A stretch of DNA of 7,347 nucleotides from the NCBI GenBank assembly GCA_028684345.1, contig JAQUGB010000086.1, positions 1 through 7,347 of the forward strand, in the 5' to 3' direction. Below, in pieces: positions 1 through 6,387 of the stretch. Below the pieces are notes generated by a model, which saw nothing but the letters and a program-made list of their open reading frames with translations, was not told where the DNA came from and did no database searches. Position numbers and translations under genes: made by a program. Source of the DNA: Tepidiphilus sp. Lineage in GTDB: Bacteria; Pseudomonadota; Gammaproteobacteria; Burkholderiales; Rhodocyclaceae. Numbering within the stretch: position 1 is the first letter of the stretch; the number at the start of each line of letters is the position of its first letter.

Positions 1-1
1 T

Positions 2-1312
2 TCAGGCACCGAAAGGATGACGGCGCAGGATGGTTTCGTCCCGCTCTGGGCCGGTCGAGATCACGTCGATCGGAATCTCGCAGAATTCCTCGATGCGGTG
101 CAGGTAGGCACGGGCCTCGTAGGGAAGGTCCTCCCAACGGCGCGCCCCGAAGGTGCTCTCCCGCCAGCCGGGCAAGGTTTCGTAGACGGGAACGCAACGG
201 GCGACCTCGTCGGCCCCCATCGGCAGCAATTCCCGCCGCTCGCCGTCGAGTTCGTAACCGATGCACAGCTTGAGCTGCTCGAGTCCATCGAGCACGTCGA
301 GCTTGGTGATGCACAAGCCCGAGACGCCGTTGATGATGATGGAGCGCTTGAGCGCGGCCAGATCGAGCCAGCCGCAGCGCCGCTTTCGTCCGGTGACGGT
401 GCCGAACTCACGGCCCTTGCTCGACATCTGCCAGCCCGGTGTACCCTCGGTGTCGATGTCCAGTTCCGTGGGGAAAGGACCGCCACCCACCCGGGTGCAA
501 TACGCCTTGGTGATGCCGAGCACGTAGTGCAGCCGCCCTGGCCCCAGGCCGGCACCGGCGGCGGCCTGACCGGCGACGCAGTTGCTGGAGGTGACGAAGG
601 GGTAAGTGCCGTGGTCGATGTCGAGCAGCGTTCCCTGCGCCCCTTCGAAAAGGAGGTTGCCGCCCGCCTTGTTGATCTCGTAGAGCCGCTCCGAGACGTC
701 GGTCACCAGCGGCAAGACTTCCTTCGCATCGGCGAGCGCCTGTTCGTAGATGGGCTCGAACTCGAGCGGCTCGGCGTGGAAAGCCTGGGTGAGCACGAAG
801 TTGTACCAGGCGAGATTGCTTTCGAGCTTGGCGCGGAATTGGTCGGGGCGAAAGAGGTCATAGAGGCGGATCGCGCGGCGAGCCACCTTGTCCTCGTAGG
901 CCGGGCCGATGCCCTTGCCGGTGGTGCCGATCTTGTCGCCGGCGCTGCGCGCCGCCTCGCGCGCCCGGTCGAGCGCGACGTGATAAGGCAGGATCAGGGG
1001 ACAGCCGGGGCTAACGCGCAGGCGCGAGCGCACTTCGATGCCCCCTGTCTCCAGCACCCGGATCTCGGACAGCAGATGATGCACGTCGAGCACCACCCCA
1101 TTGCCGATGAAACAGGCCACCCCCTCGCGCACGATGCCGGAAGGCACGAGGTTGAGTTTGTACTCGCGCTCGCCCACCACCAAGGTATGCCCGGCGTTGT
1201 GTCCGCCCTGAAAGCGCACCACGCCCTGAGCGTTGTCGGTGAGCCAGTCGACGATCTTGCCCTTGCCTTCGTCGCCCCACTGTGTCCCGACGACGACCAC
1301 GTTCTTAGCCAT
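2..1312 (-). CDS. purA: Adenylosuccinate synthetase
   Basis: Cytoplasmic enzyme that joins IMP and aspartate using GTP to give adenylosuccinate, the first committed step from IMP to AMP. The 436-residue product is full length (E. coli PurA is 432). Visible signatures: N-terminal GDEGKGK at residues 13-19 with the catalytic Asp14; GGHNAGHT at 36-43 with the catalytic His42; GTTGKGIGPAY at 129-139; FEGAQGTLLDIDHGT at 222-236, followed by YPFVTSSN; the nucleotide-binding segment TVTGRKRRCGWLD at 305-317; and a late TKLDVLDG motif. The ATG start is preceded by a strong AAGGAAGG ribosome binding site four bases upstream. The stop codon sits at the window edge (2-4), so nothing can be said about what follows. 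It is the last visible gene of the cluster, 18 bases after hisZ. All residues I looked for are present and identity is essentially certain. Confidence 0.98.
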   Translation of the reverse strand: MAKNVVVVGTQWGDEGKGKIVDWLTDNAQGVVRFQGGHNAGHTLVVGEREYKLNLVPSGIVREGVACFIGNGVVLDVHHLLSEIRVLETGGIEVRSRLRVSPGCPLILPYHVALDRAREAARSAGDKIGTTGKGIGPAYEDKVARRAIRLYDLFRPDQFRAKLESNLAWYNFVLTQAFHAEPLEFEPIYEQALADAKEVLPLVTDVSERLYEINKAGGNLLFEGAQGTLLDIDHGTYPFVTSSNCVAGQAAAGAGLGPGRLHYVLGITKAYCTRVGGGPFPTELDIDTEGTPGWQMSSKGREFGTVTGRKRRCGWLDLAALKRSIIINGVSGLCITKLDVLDGLEQLKLCIGYELDGERRELLPMGADEVARCVPVYETLPGWRESTFGARRWEDLPYEARAYLHRIEEFCEIPIDVISTGPERDETILRRHPFGA

Positions 1313-1330
1313 CAGCCCTTCCTTTTACGA

Positions 1331-2485
1331 TCACAACGGTTCCACGACCCACTGTCCGGCGCGCTGCACGAGGCGCCGGTCGCAGCCGGCTTCGCGCCAT
1401 TCTTCGAGCGGATGCCCCGGCAATTCCCGCACCACTGCCTGCCCTGCCTCACGCAACTGAGCCACTACTGCCTCCAACGCCTCATCGTCCACCGCAGGCG
1501 CGAGGATGGCGCCCGGCAAGGGGACGAGCGGCAGACGGGCGATGAGTTCGCGCAAATCGATCGAAAATCCCGTTGCCGGCCGAGCCCGTCCGAAAACCGC
1601 ACCGAGTCCGTCGTAACGCCCGCCCAGAGCGAGCGCCGAAGGATGATCGGCGCCGTAGGCGGCGAACATCACGCCGGTGTGATAGTGATAGCCCCGCAGA
1701 TCCGCCAGATCGAACCCCAGCGGCAGATCGGCGAGCGCTTCGGCGAGCGCCTCAAGCTCGTCGAGCGCCCGCACCACTGCCGGCAGCAGCGCGAGCCGAG
1801 ACCGTGCCAGAGAGAGCACCTCGATCCCGCCGTAGAGCCCAGGCAGGGCGCACAGTGAAACAGCACGCGCCTCATCGATCTCGGCGCCGGTCGTGGCGAG
1901 GAAGTTCTCGATTCCCGCAGAATCTTTCGCCTGGAGCAGTTCGAAGAGCGCCTCTGCCCGCTCGTGATCCATGCCCTCGGTGAGGGCGCGAAAGAGCCCC
2001 ATGTGCCCGACGTCGATACGCACCGCCGGTAGACGTGCCCGTTCGAGGGCAGTCGCCAGCAGGCGAATGATCTCGATGTCGGCTTCCACACCGCCATGAC
2101 CATAGAGCTCGGCACCGAGCTGCAGCGGCTCGCGCGTGGCGGTGAGCGAGGCGGGCAGAGTGTGCAGCACCGGGCCACAGTAACACAGACGGGTGACGCC
2201 CCGACGATTCAACAGATGCGCATCGATCCGTGCCACCTGAGGCGTAATGTCGGCACGCACCCCCATGGTTTGGCCGCTCAACTGGTCGGTGAGCCCGAAC
2301 GTACGCAGCCTCAGGTCTTCCTCTCCGCCGACGATGAGCGAAGAGAGGAATTCGATGAGCGGAGGAGCGACGAGCTGGTAGCCATGAAGACGGAAGAGAT
2401 CGAGCAGATCGCGTCGTAAGCGCTCGAGGTGCTCCGCCGCCGGGGGTAGCTCGTCACGGAGATAGTCGGGCAAAACCCAACGCAT
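1331..2485 (-). CDS. hisZ: ATP phosphoribosyltransferase regulatory subunit HisZ
   Basis: Paralogue of the histidyl-tRNA synthetase catalytic core. In known systems it has no charging activity and assembles with the short form of HisG to make active, histidine-sensitive ATP phosphoribosyltransferase, the first step of histidine synthesis. At 384 residues it has the class II synthetase fold without a C-terminal anticodon-binding domain. Visible signs: LPDYLRDELPPAA near the N-terminus; GVRADITPQVAR at about 75-86 (motif 1/2 region); GPVLHTLP at about 104-111; LRGYHYHTG at about 263-271, in place of the RGLDYYT motif of true HisRS; and ALGGRYDGL at about 286-294. I chose the ATG at 2483-2485 over an in-frame GTG four codons upstream. 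The ATG has GAGG six bases before it and gives MRWVLPDYL, the usual HisZ start, while the GTG has no ribosome binding site and lies inside that GAGG region. A true HisRS is unlikely because of the altered motif and missing C-terminal domain. Confidence 0.94.
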   Translation of the reverse strand: MRWVLPDYLRDELPPAAEHLERLRRDLLDLFRLHGYQLVAPPLIEFLSSLIVGGEEDLRLRTFGLTDQLSGQTMGVRADITPQVARIDAHLLNRRGVTRLCYCGPVLHTLPASLTATREPLQLGAELYGHGGVEADIEIIRLLATALERARLPAVRIDVGHMGLFRALTEGMDHERAEALFELLQAKDSAGIENFLATTGAEIDEARAVSLCALPGLYGGIEVLSLARSRLALLPAVVRALDELEALAEALADLPLGFDLADLRGYHYHTGVMFAAYGADHPSALALGGRYDGLGAVFGRARPATGFSIDLRELIARLPLVPLPGAILAPAVDDEALEAVVAQLREAGQAVVRELPGHPLEEWREAGCDRRLVQRAGQWVVEPL

Positions 2486-2491
2486 GGATGG

Positions 2492-2497
2492 CCTCAC
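2492..2497 (-). promoter_or_regulatory. hisZ ribosome binding site overlapping the yjeT stop codon
   Basis: The sense-strand sequence GTGAGG contains a GAGG Shine-Dalgarno core six bases before the hisZ ATG (2485). It also contains the TGA that ends the upstream yjeT gene (2494-2496). This site decides the hisZ start: the alternative in-frame GTG is part of the binding site itself. Ribosomes terminating yjeT would sit directly over it, so translational coupling is likely (inference). Confidence 0.6.
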
Positions 2498-2682
2498 AGG
2501 ATGACGTCATTGACGATGAGCAACCCCAGGACGATGGCCGCGGCACCGAACCAGCGTAAGCGCTCGGGAGGCGCCTCTGCCAGACGCTTCAGGGCTTGCT
2601 GCCAGGCATGCGGTGCGAGGAAAGGCATCAAGCCCTCGAAAACGAGCATCAGACCCAAGGCTTTCCAGAAGATTTCGGACAT
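2494..2682 (-). CDS. yjeT: YjeT-like DUF2065 small membrane protein
   Basis: A 62-residue inner-membrane protein of unknown function. Two hydrophobic segments are visible, about residues 5-24 (FWKALGLMLVFEGLMPFLAP) and about 44-61 near the C-terminus, joined by a short charged loop containing the family-like LRWFG. Length, the EGL-P motif and the second helix match E. coli YjeT, which lies in the same place between hflC and purA. The start ATG (2680-2682) follows the hflC stop by 17 bases and has only a weak purine stretch upstream (AGAG immediately before ATG), so translation may depend on coupling to hflC. The constant neighbourhood suggests a link to the HflKC membrane complex, but this is inference and no function is established from the sequence. 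Confidence 0.88.
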   Translation of the reverse strand: MSEIFWKALGLMLVFEGLMPFLAPHAWQQALKRLAEAPPERLRWFGAAAIVLGLLIVNDVIL

Positions 2683-2699
2683 GCTCTGGACGGCAAGGC

Positions 2700-3584
2700 T
2701 CAGCGGTTGCCCGACGACTGTGGCGTCTTGAAGTGTTTGAAGAACGCGGAGCTTGGATCGAGAACGAACACGTCCTCACGCCGAGAGAAGCTCTCGCGAT
2801 AGGCTTCGAGGCTGCGATAGTAGCTGAAGAACTCGGGATCGCGTCCATAGGCTTCGTTGAAGATGCGCGTGGCTTCGGCATCCCCTTCACCCTTGAGCCG
2901 CTGCGACTCACGATAGGCTTCGGCGATGATCAGCTCGCTTTGCCGGTCGGCGTCGGCGCGGATGCGCTCGGCGATCGCCGCCCCCTCGGAGCGCAGGTTG
3001 TTGGCCACGCGCTTGCGCTCGGCCTCCATGCGGCGGTAGACCGACTCGGACACCTCTGCCGGCAGATCGACGCGCTTCAGGCGCAGATCGACGATCTCGA
3101 CACCGAACGTGCGCGCGTCGCGGTCGGTCTTGGTGCGCACGATTTCCATGACCTTGTCGCGCTCACCGGAGACGACGTCGTGCACGCTGCGTTGACCGAA
3201 TTCTTCGCGCAGCGTGGCGTTGACCGTTTGCAGTAGCCGTGTGCGGGCACGAGCCTCGTCCCCGCCCATCGTGATGTAATACTGCTGCGGGTCGGCGATG
3301 CGCCACTTGATGAAGTGATCCACCAGCACGTTCTTCTTCTCGGAGGTGATGAAACGCTCCGGTTCGGGCGTATCGATGGTCAAGAAGCGCCGATCGAACA
3401 GCCGAACGTTCTGCACCAGGGGAAGTTTCACGTGCAAGCCCGGTTCGGAAATCACCGATTTGACCTCCCCGAACTGCAGGACCATGGCATAGCGGCGCTC
3501 GTCGACGGTAAAGAGCGACATCGAGGCGATCGCGGCAATCAGCAGCAACACCCCGAGCACGGTGGCGATCCTAGCTTGCATCAT
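2700..3584 (-). CDS. hflC: HflC, SPFH/prohibitin-family subunit of the FtsH modulator complex
   Basis: Membrane-anchored SPFH-domain protein that pairs with HflK in a large cage-like assembly around the FtsH protease and affects its access to membrane substrates (family knowledge). The 294-residue product has one N-terminal transmembrane segment (about 6-26), then VDERRYAMVLQFGEV at about 27-41 opening the SPFH domain, the EPGLHVKLP motif at about 47-55, and a long charged helical region (about 185-250, MEAERKRVANNLRSEG onward) expected to be coiled coil. It ends in a short polar tail. The first ATG overlaps the hflK stop in an ATGA junction. A GGGGAG ribosome binding site lies only three bases from this ATG but six from the second, adjacent ATG (3579-3581), so the true start may be one codon downstream. 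The pairing with hflK makes the assignment secure. Confidence 0.96.
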   Translation of the reverse strand: MMQARIATVLGVLLLIAAIASMSLFTVDERRYAMVLQFGEVKSVISEPGLHVKLPLVQNVRLFDRRFLTIDTPEPERFITSEKKNVLVDHFIKWRIADPQQYYITMGGDEARARTRLLQTVNATLREEFGQRSVHDVVSGERDKVMEIVRTKTDRDARTFGVEIVDLRLKRVDLPAEVSESVYRRMEAERKRVANNLRSEGAAIAERIRADADRQSELIIAEAYRESQRLKGEGDAEATRIFNEAYGRDPEFFSYYRSLEAYRESFSRREDVFVLDPSSAFFKHFKTPQSSGNR

Positions 3585-4837
3585 CGGCTCCCCCGCTCAC
3601 GGTTGCGCAGATCTTGTCTCGTCATGTCCCGTTCCTTACGGGTCGATTCGGCCGCAGCCTCGGCACTGCCATCGCCGCTGCTAGGCCCTTGGTAAGTTGG
3701 CACCGTCGTGCCCCCGGAAGGGGTCAGCAAACGCTCGAGCGGCAAAACCATGAGGTTGTTGTGGGCCGGCGCATCGACCAGCACCTTGCTCGTGTTGGTA
3801 AAGATCTGTTGCATCGTCTCGAGATAGAGGCGTTCGCGCGTGATCGCCGGCGCCTGCCGGTATTGCTGCTGGATCTGGGTGAAGCGCGCGGCATCACCCG
3901 TGGCCTGTTCCACGATTCTGCCTTTGTAGGCATTGGCCTCCTCCAGTAGACGTGCGGCCGTGCCTCGAGCGCGGGGGATCACCGCGTTGGCATAGGCTTC
4001 ACCTTCGTTTCGCAAGCGTTCGCGATCTTGACCGGCCTTGACCGCGTCATCGAACGCCGCCTGGACCTGCTCGGGCGGCTGAGCATTTTGCAGGGTCACA
4101 CGCACTACCTGCACCCCGTTACGGTAGCGGTCGAGCATGGTCTGCATCAACTCCTGAGCGCGTACGGCGATGTCTTCGCGGCCTTCATAAAGGACGTAGT
4201 CCATCTTGGACTTGCCGACGATTTCACGCATGGCGCTCTCGGCAGCCTGCTTGACGCTCTCGTCGGGCGCACGGTCGCGGAAGAGATAGTCTTCGGGGGA
4301 TTTGAGCACGTATTGCACCGCAAACTGGATCGAGACGATGTTCTCGTCGTCGGTGAGCATGAGCGATTCACGCAGCACCTTGTTGCGGTCGGTGCCGCGG
4401 TAACCGACTTCGACGGTGCGCACGCCAGTGAGATCGACGATCTCATGACGTTCGATCGGGTAAGGCAAGCGCCAACGCAAGCCCGGTTCGGTCGTCTCGA
4501 CGTACCGACCAAACCGCAGTACCACCGCGCGTTCGTTGGCATCGACCTTGTAAAACCCGGAAAGCAGCCACAACACGAGTACGATGGCGACGAGCAAGAC
4601 GATCCCGGCACCGAATTGCTTGCCATCCCAGGAGCGACCTCCTCCAGGGCCCGAAGAACGCCCTCCGCGGCCACCACCAAAGAGCACCGCGAGCCGCTCG
4701 TTGAATTGACGCCAGACTTCCTCGAGATCGGGGGGGCCTTCGCCTTGGGGCGGACGTCCCGGGCGAGGATCACGACGGCGCGCATCATCGTCGGGTCCGT
4801 CGTTACGATCGCCCCAACGGGGATCATTCAATGACAT
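3581..4837 (-). CDS. hflK: HflK, SPFH/prohibitin-family subunit of the FtsH modulator complex
   Basis: Partner of HflC in the membrane complex that modulates FtsH. The 418-residue protein has a polar N-terminal region rich in Gly, Pro, Arg and Asp, including PPDLEEVWRQFNERLAVLFGGG at about 35-56. One transmembrane segment follows at about 76-95, then VDANERAVVLRFGRYV opening the SPFH domain, the TEPGLRWRLPYPIE motif, a long helical stretch (about 250-350), and a low-complexity Ser/Gly/Ala/Glu tail ending in Arg-rich sequence. I place the start at the ATG 4835-4837 (MSLNDPRWGDRN, the normal HflK opening), with GAGGA five bases upstream. The open frame extends 44 codons further upstream, but that part runs out of frame through hflX, is Cys/Arg-rich and unlike HflK, and is rejected. 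The gene overlaps hflX by 14 bases and hflC by 4, implying coupled translation. Confidence 0.96.
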   Translation of the reverse strand: MSLNDPRWGDRNDGPDDDARRRDPRPGRPPQGEGPPDLEEVWRQFNERLAVLFGGGRGGRSSGPGGGRSWDGKQFGAGIVLLVAIVLVLWLLSGFYKVDANERAVVLRFGRYVETTEPGLRWRLPYPIERHEIVDLTGVRTVEVGYRGTDRNKVLRESLMLTDDENIVSIQFAVQYVLKSPEDYLFRDRAPDESVKQAAESAMREIVGKSKMDYVLYEGREDIAVRAQELMQTMLDRYRNGVQVVRVTLQNAQPPEQVQAAFDDAVKAGQDRERLRNEGEAYANAVIPRARGTAARLLEEANAYKGRIVEQATGDAARFTQIQQQYRQAPAITRERLYLETMQQIFTNTSKVLVDAPAHNNLMVLPLERLLTPSGGTTVPTYQGPSSGDGSAEAAAESTRKERDMTRQDLRNRERGSR

Positions 4838-5966
4838 GGAGTTCCTCGTTTCTTGATTGCACCGTACGCATCGGCGACAGGGCGCACAGACGGTCGGTGA
4901 GCACCGCACGTAAGGAATCGAGCCCCTCACCGGTGCGCGCGCTGACGCAAACCCGGCGAATGCTACCACACTCGTCGGCCCGCTCGGCCGGAACCTCGGC
5001 GAGCAAGTCGATTTTATTGAACACCTCGATCCGTGGCACGTCCTGTGCGCCGATCTCGGCGAGCACCGCCTCTACCGTGGCGCGTTGAGCCTCACGATCC
5101 TCACTCGCCCCATCGACGACGTGTAGCAGCAGGTCGGCCTCGGCGACCTCTTCGAGCGTGGCGTGGAAGGCCGCCACCAGGTCGTGCGGCAGATCACGGA
5201 TGAATCCTACGGTATCCGAGAGCACGACGTCACCGACGCGCGGCAGCCAGATGCGGCGCGATGTGGTGTCGAGCGTGGCGAAGAGCTGGTCGGCGGCATA
5301 GGCGCCGGCTTTGGTGAGTGCATTGAAGAGGGTCGACTTGCCGGCGTTGGTATAGCCCACCAGCGAGACCTGCGGCACCCCCCGACGGTTGCGCGCGCGC
5401 CGGCGCGTGATGCGCTGGCGCTCGAGCCGCTCGAGCCGGCTCTTCAGCTGCTTGACCCGAATACCCAGGAGCCGCCGGTCGGTCTCGAGCTGGGTCTCGC
5501 CCGGGCCACGCAGGCCGATCCCTCCACGCTGGCGCTCGAGGTGGGTCCAGCCGCGCACGAGGCGCGTGGAAAGATATTCCAGCTGGGCGAGCTCCACCTG
5601 GAGTTTTCCTTCGTGACTGCGGGCACGCTGCGCGAAGATGTCGAGGATGAGGGCATTGCGATCGATCACCCGGCACTGCAACTCGCGTTCGAGGTTACGC
5701 TGCTGCGCTGGCGAGAGCGTATGGTCGAAGACGACCAAGTCGCCTTCTCCTTGGACGATGGCGCTACGCACTTCATCGAGCTTGCCGCGACCGACGAAGA
5801 AAGCCGGATCGGGGCGCGGGCGACGGCCGCGCACCACGCCGACCACGTCGGCCCCGGCGCTTTCCACCAGAAGCTGCAATTCGCAGAGGCGCTCGGCGAG
5901 CGCCCTCTGGCCGATATCGAGCTGGACGAGCACGGCTTGTTCACCGCGTTGCGGACGTTCGAACAA
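4824..5966 (-). CDS. hflX: HflX ribosome-associated GTPase
   Basis: GTPase of the TRAFAC class that binds the 50S subunit. In E. coli it splits or rescues stalled ribosomes during heat stress (family knowledge). The 380-residue product shows the N-terminal HflX domain (ALSP-type loop as DHTLSPAQQRNLER at 81-94; IDRNALILDIFAQRARSHEGK at about 101-121), then the glycine-rich GGIGLRGPGETQLETDRR (148-165) and a basic coiled linker (about 170-195). The G domain follows: G1 GYTNAGKST at 204-212, G2 within FATLDTT at 229-235, G3 DTVGF at 251-255, G4 NKID at 317-320 and G5 SARTG at 342-346. It stops about 20 residues after the G domain, so the C-terminal domain found in the 426-residue E. coli protein is absent. 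The start is TTG (5964-5966), giving the typical MFERP opening, with GAAGGA eight bases upstream; there is no nearer ATG and an in-frame stop lies 33 bases upstream. Confidence 0.97.
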   Translation of the reverse strand: MFERPQRGEQAVLVQLDIGQRALAERLCELQLLVESAGADVVGVVRGRRPRPDPAFFVGRGKLDEVRSAIVQGEGDLVVFDHTLSPAQQRNLERELQCRVIDRNALILDIFAQRARSHEGKLQVELAQLEYLSTRLVRGWTHLERQRGGIGLRGPGETQLETDRRLLGIRVKQLKSRLERLERQRITRRRARNRRGVPQVSLVGYTNAGKSTLFNALTKAGAYAADQLFATLDTTSRRIWLPRVGDVVLSDTVGFIRDLPHDLVAAFHATLEEVAEADLLLHVVDGASEDREAQRATVEAVLAEIGAQDVPRIEVFNKIDLLAEVPAERADECGSIRRVCVSARTGEGLDSLRAVLTDRLCALSPMRTVQSRNEELHVIE

Positions 5967-6037
5967 TGAAAGATTCCTTCGAGGAAAGAGGAACGTTCAT
6001 GAGACGCGCCAATCGCGCAGGCGTTCCCCACAGTCCA
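5967..6037 (-). other. hfq-hflX intergenic region
   Basis: A 71-base gap between the hfq stop and the hflX start. It holds the hflX ribosome binding site with its small hairpin and, further upstream, a GCGC-GATTG-GCGC inverted repeat (roughly 6008-6020) with no run of U after it. I see no convincing terminator and no good promoter, so hfq and hflX are probably co-transcribed. The GC-rich inverted repeat could be an RNA processing or partial-attenuation element, which is speculative. Confidence 0.4.
5974..5986 (-). promoter_or_regulatory. hflX ribosome binding site in a small hairpin
   Basis: In the sense strand, TTCCT-CGA-AGGAA can form a perfect five-pair stem with a three-base loop. The 3' arm is the AAGGA Shine-Dalgarno of hflX, eight bases before its TTG start. 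The inverted repeat is seen directly. That it limits or thermally tunes hflX translation is inference, and such a short stem would be only marginally stable. Confidence 0.35.
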
Positions 6038-6289
6038 TCATTGTTCCGCTTGCTGTTCGTCCTCATGGACTTCGCGCAGCGTCACCGGACGCGACGGCAC
6101 GACGGTGGAGATGGCGTGCTTGTAGACCATCTGCGTGACGTTGTTCTTGAGCAGGACGACGTATTGGTCGAAGGACTCGATGTGCCCTTGTAACTTGATA
6201 CCATTGACCAGATAGATCGACACCGGGACGTGCTCGCGGCGCAGCAGGTTGAGGAAGGGGTCTTGCAGTTGCAAGGCTTTGTTGCTCAT
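6038..6289 (-). CDS. hfq: RNA chaperone Hfq
   Basis: Sm-like protein forming a hexameric ring that pairs small RNAs with mRNAs and affects RNA stability. The 83-residue product has the complete Sm core: LQDPFLNLLRRE at 8-19, VPVSIYLVNGIKLQG at 21-35 (Sm1), FDQYVVLLKN at 40-49 and MVYKHAISTVVPSRPV at 54-69 (Sm2). Proximal-face uridine-binding residues Gln9, Gln42, Tyr43 (Phe in E. coli), Lys57 and His58 are present, as is the distal-face Tyr26. The lateral rim reads Arg17-Arg18-Glu19-His20 where E. coli has RRER, so one rim arginine is replaced by histidine, as in other betaproteobacterial Hfqs. The tail (70-83) is short, acidic and Gln-rich (HEDEQQAEQ). The start ATG (6287-6289) has AAAGG seven bases upstream. 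It lies between der and hflX, the usual betaproteobacterial context. Confidence 0.98.
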   Translation of the reverse strand: MSNKALQLQDPFLNLLRREHVPVSIYLVNGIKLQGHIESFDQYVVLLKNNVTQMVYKHAISTVVPSRPVTLREVHEDEQQAEQ

Positions 6290-6339
6290 GTCGTGGCCTT
6301 TCGTGTTGTGGGTTTGGTCTCATGAAAAAATGGTGCAGC

Positions 6340-6353
6340 ACAACGAACAACGA
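6340..6353 (-). repeat. Perfect 7-base tandem repeat upstream of hfq
   Basis: ACAACGA occurs twice in direct succession on the plus strand, which reads TCGTTGT twice toward hfq. Two copies of a 7-mer can arise by slippage or chance. Its position overlaps the candidate -10 element and the predicted start of the hfq leader, so it could matter for regulation, but no known binding site is recognised. Confidence 0.5.
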
Positions 6354-6379
6354 TAGCACAGTCGCGCTGGCTTTGGGCA
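6350..6379 (-). promoter_or_regulatory. Candidate sigma-70-like promoter for hfq (extended -10)
   Basis: In the sense direction TGC-TATCGT (6358 down to 6350) resembles an extended -10 element (TGn plus TATNNT). TGCCCA (6379 down to 6374), eighteen bases further upstream, matches the -35 consensus at only three of six positions. Transcription starting about seven bases downstream would leave a 5' leader of about 55 bases before hfq. The match is weak. It is listed because this is the longest non-coding stretch in the window and hfq commonly has its own promoter. The cluster might equally be read through from der. Confidence 0.25.
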
Positions 6380-6387
6380 GCAGCCGT

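Larger units (their letters stand above)
6290..6387 (-). other. der-hfq intergenic region / hfq leader
   Basis: A 98-base gap. Reading toward hfq it contains the candidate extended -10 promoter, a perfect tandem repeat of TCGTTGT (6340-6353), a run of six U (6325-6330), and the AAAGG ribosome binding site (6297-6301). The U run is not preceded by a usable stem: the GTGC/GCAC pair just before it has no room for a loop, and the only alternative pairing is four bases across a loop of about 19. I therefore do not call it a terminator. It is more AT-rich than the flanking genes, as expected for regulatory DNA. Confidence 0.5.

Noticed and set aside
17..1858. A 613-codon open frame on the plus strand running antisense to purA and the 3' part of hisZ.
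   Set aside because: It lies opposite two well-identified genes, shows no recognisable domain, and its composition (Ala/Arg/His/Glu-rich) is what the reverse complement of GC-rich codons produces. It also spans the purA-hisZ junction with no sign of its own start signals.
1331..2485. Histidyl-tRNA synthetase (hisS) instead of hisZ.
   Set aside because: The histidine-site motif reads RGYHYHTG rather than RGLDYYT, there is no C-terminal anticodon-binding domain, and the purA neighbourhood is typical of hisZ.
4028..4834. Plus-strand open frame of 268 codons opposite hflK, with similar long ones opposite hflC (2613-3236) and hflX (5163-5969).
   Set aside because: All are mirror frames of confident minus-strand genes in GC-rich DNA, with no family motifs and no credible ribosome binding sites.
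4838..4969. N-terminal extension of hflK by 44 codons to an upstream ATG.
   Set aside because: The extension is out-of-frame translation of hflX, is Cys/Arg-rich, and is not HflK-like. A good ribosome binding site and the typical MSLNDP opening sit at 4837.
6322..6345. Possible Rho-independent terminator between der and hfq (U6 run after GTGCTGCAC).
   Set aside because: The GTGC/GCAC arms leave only one base for a loop, and the alternative pairing is four bases across about 19. No stable stem precedes the U run.
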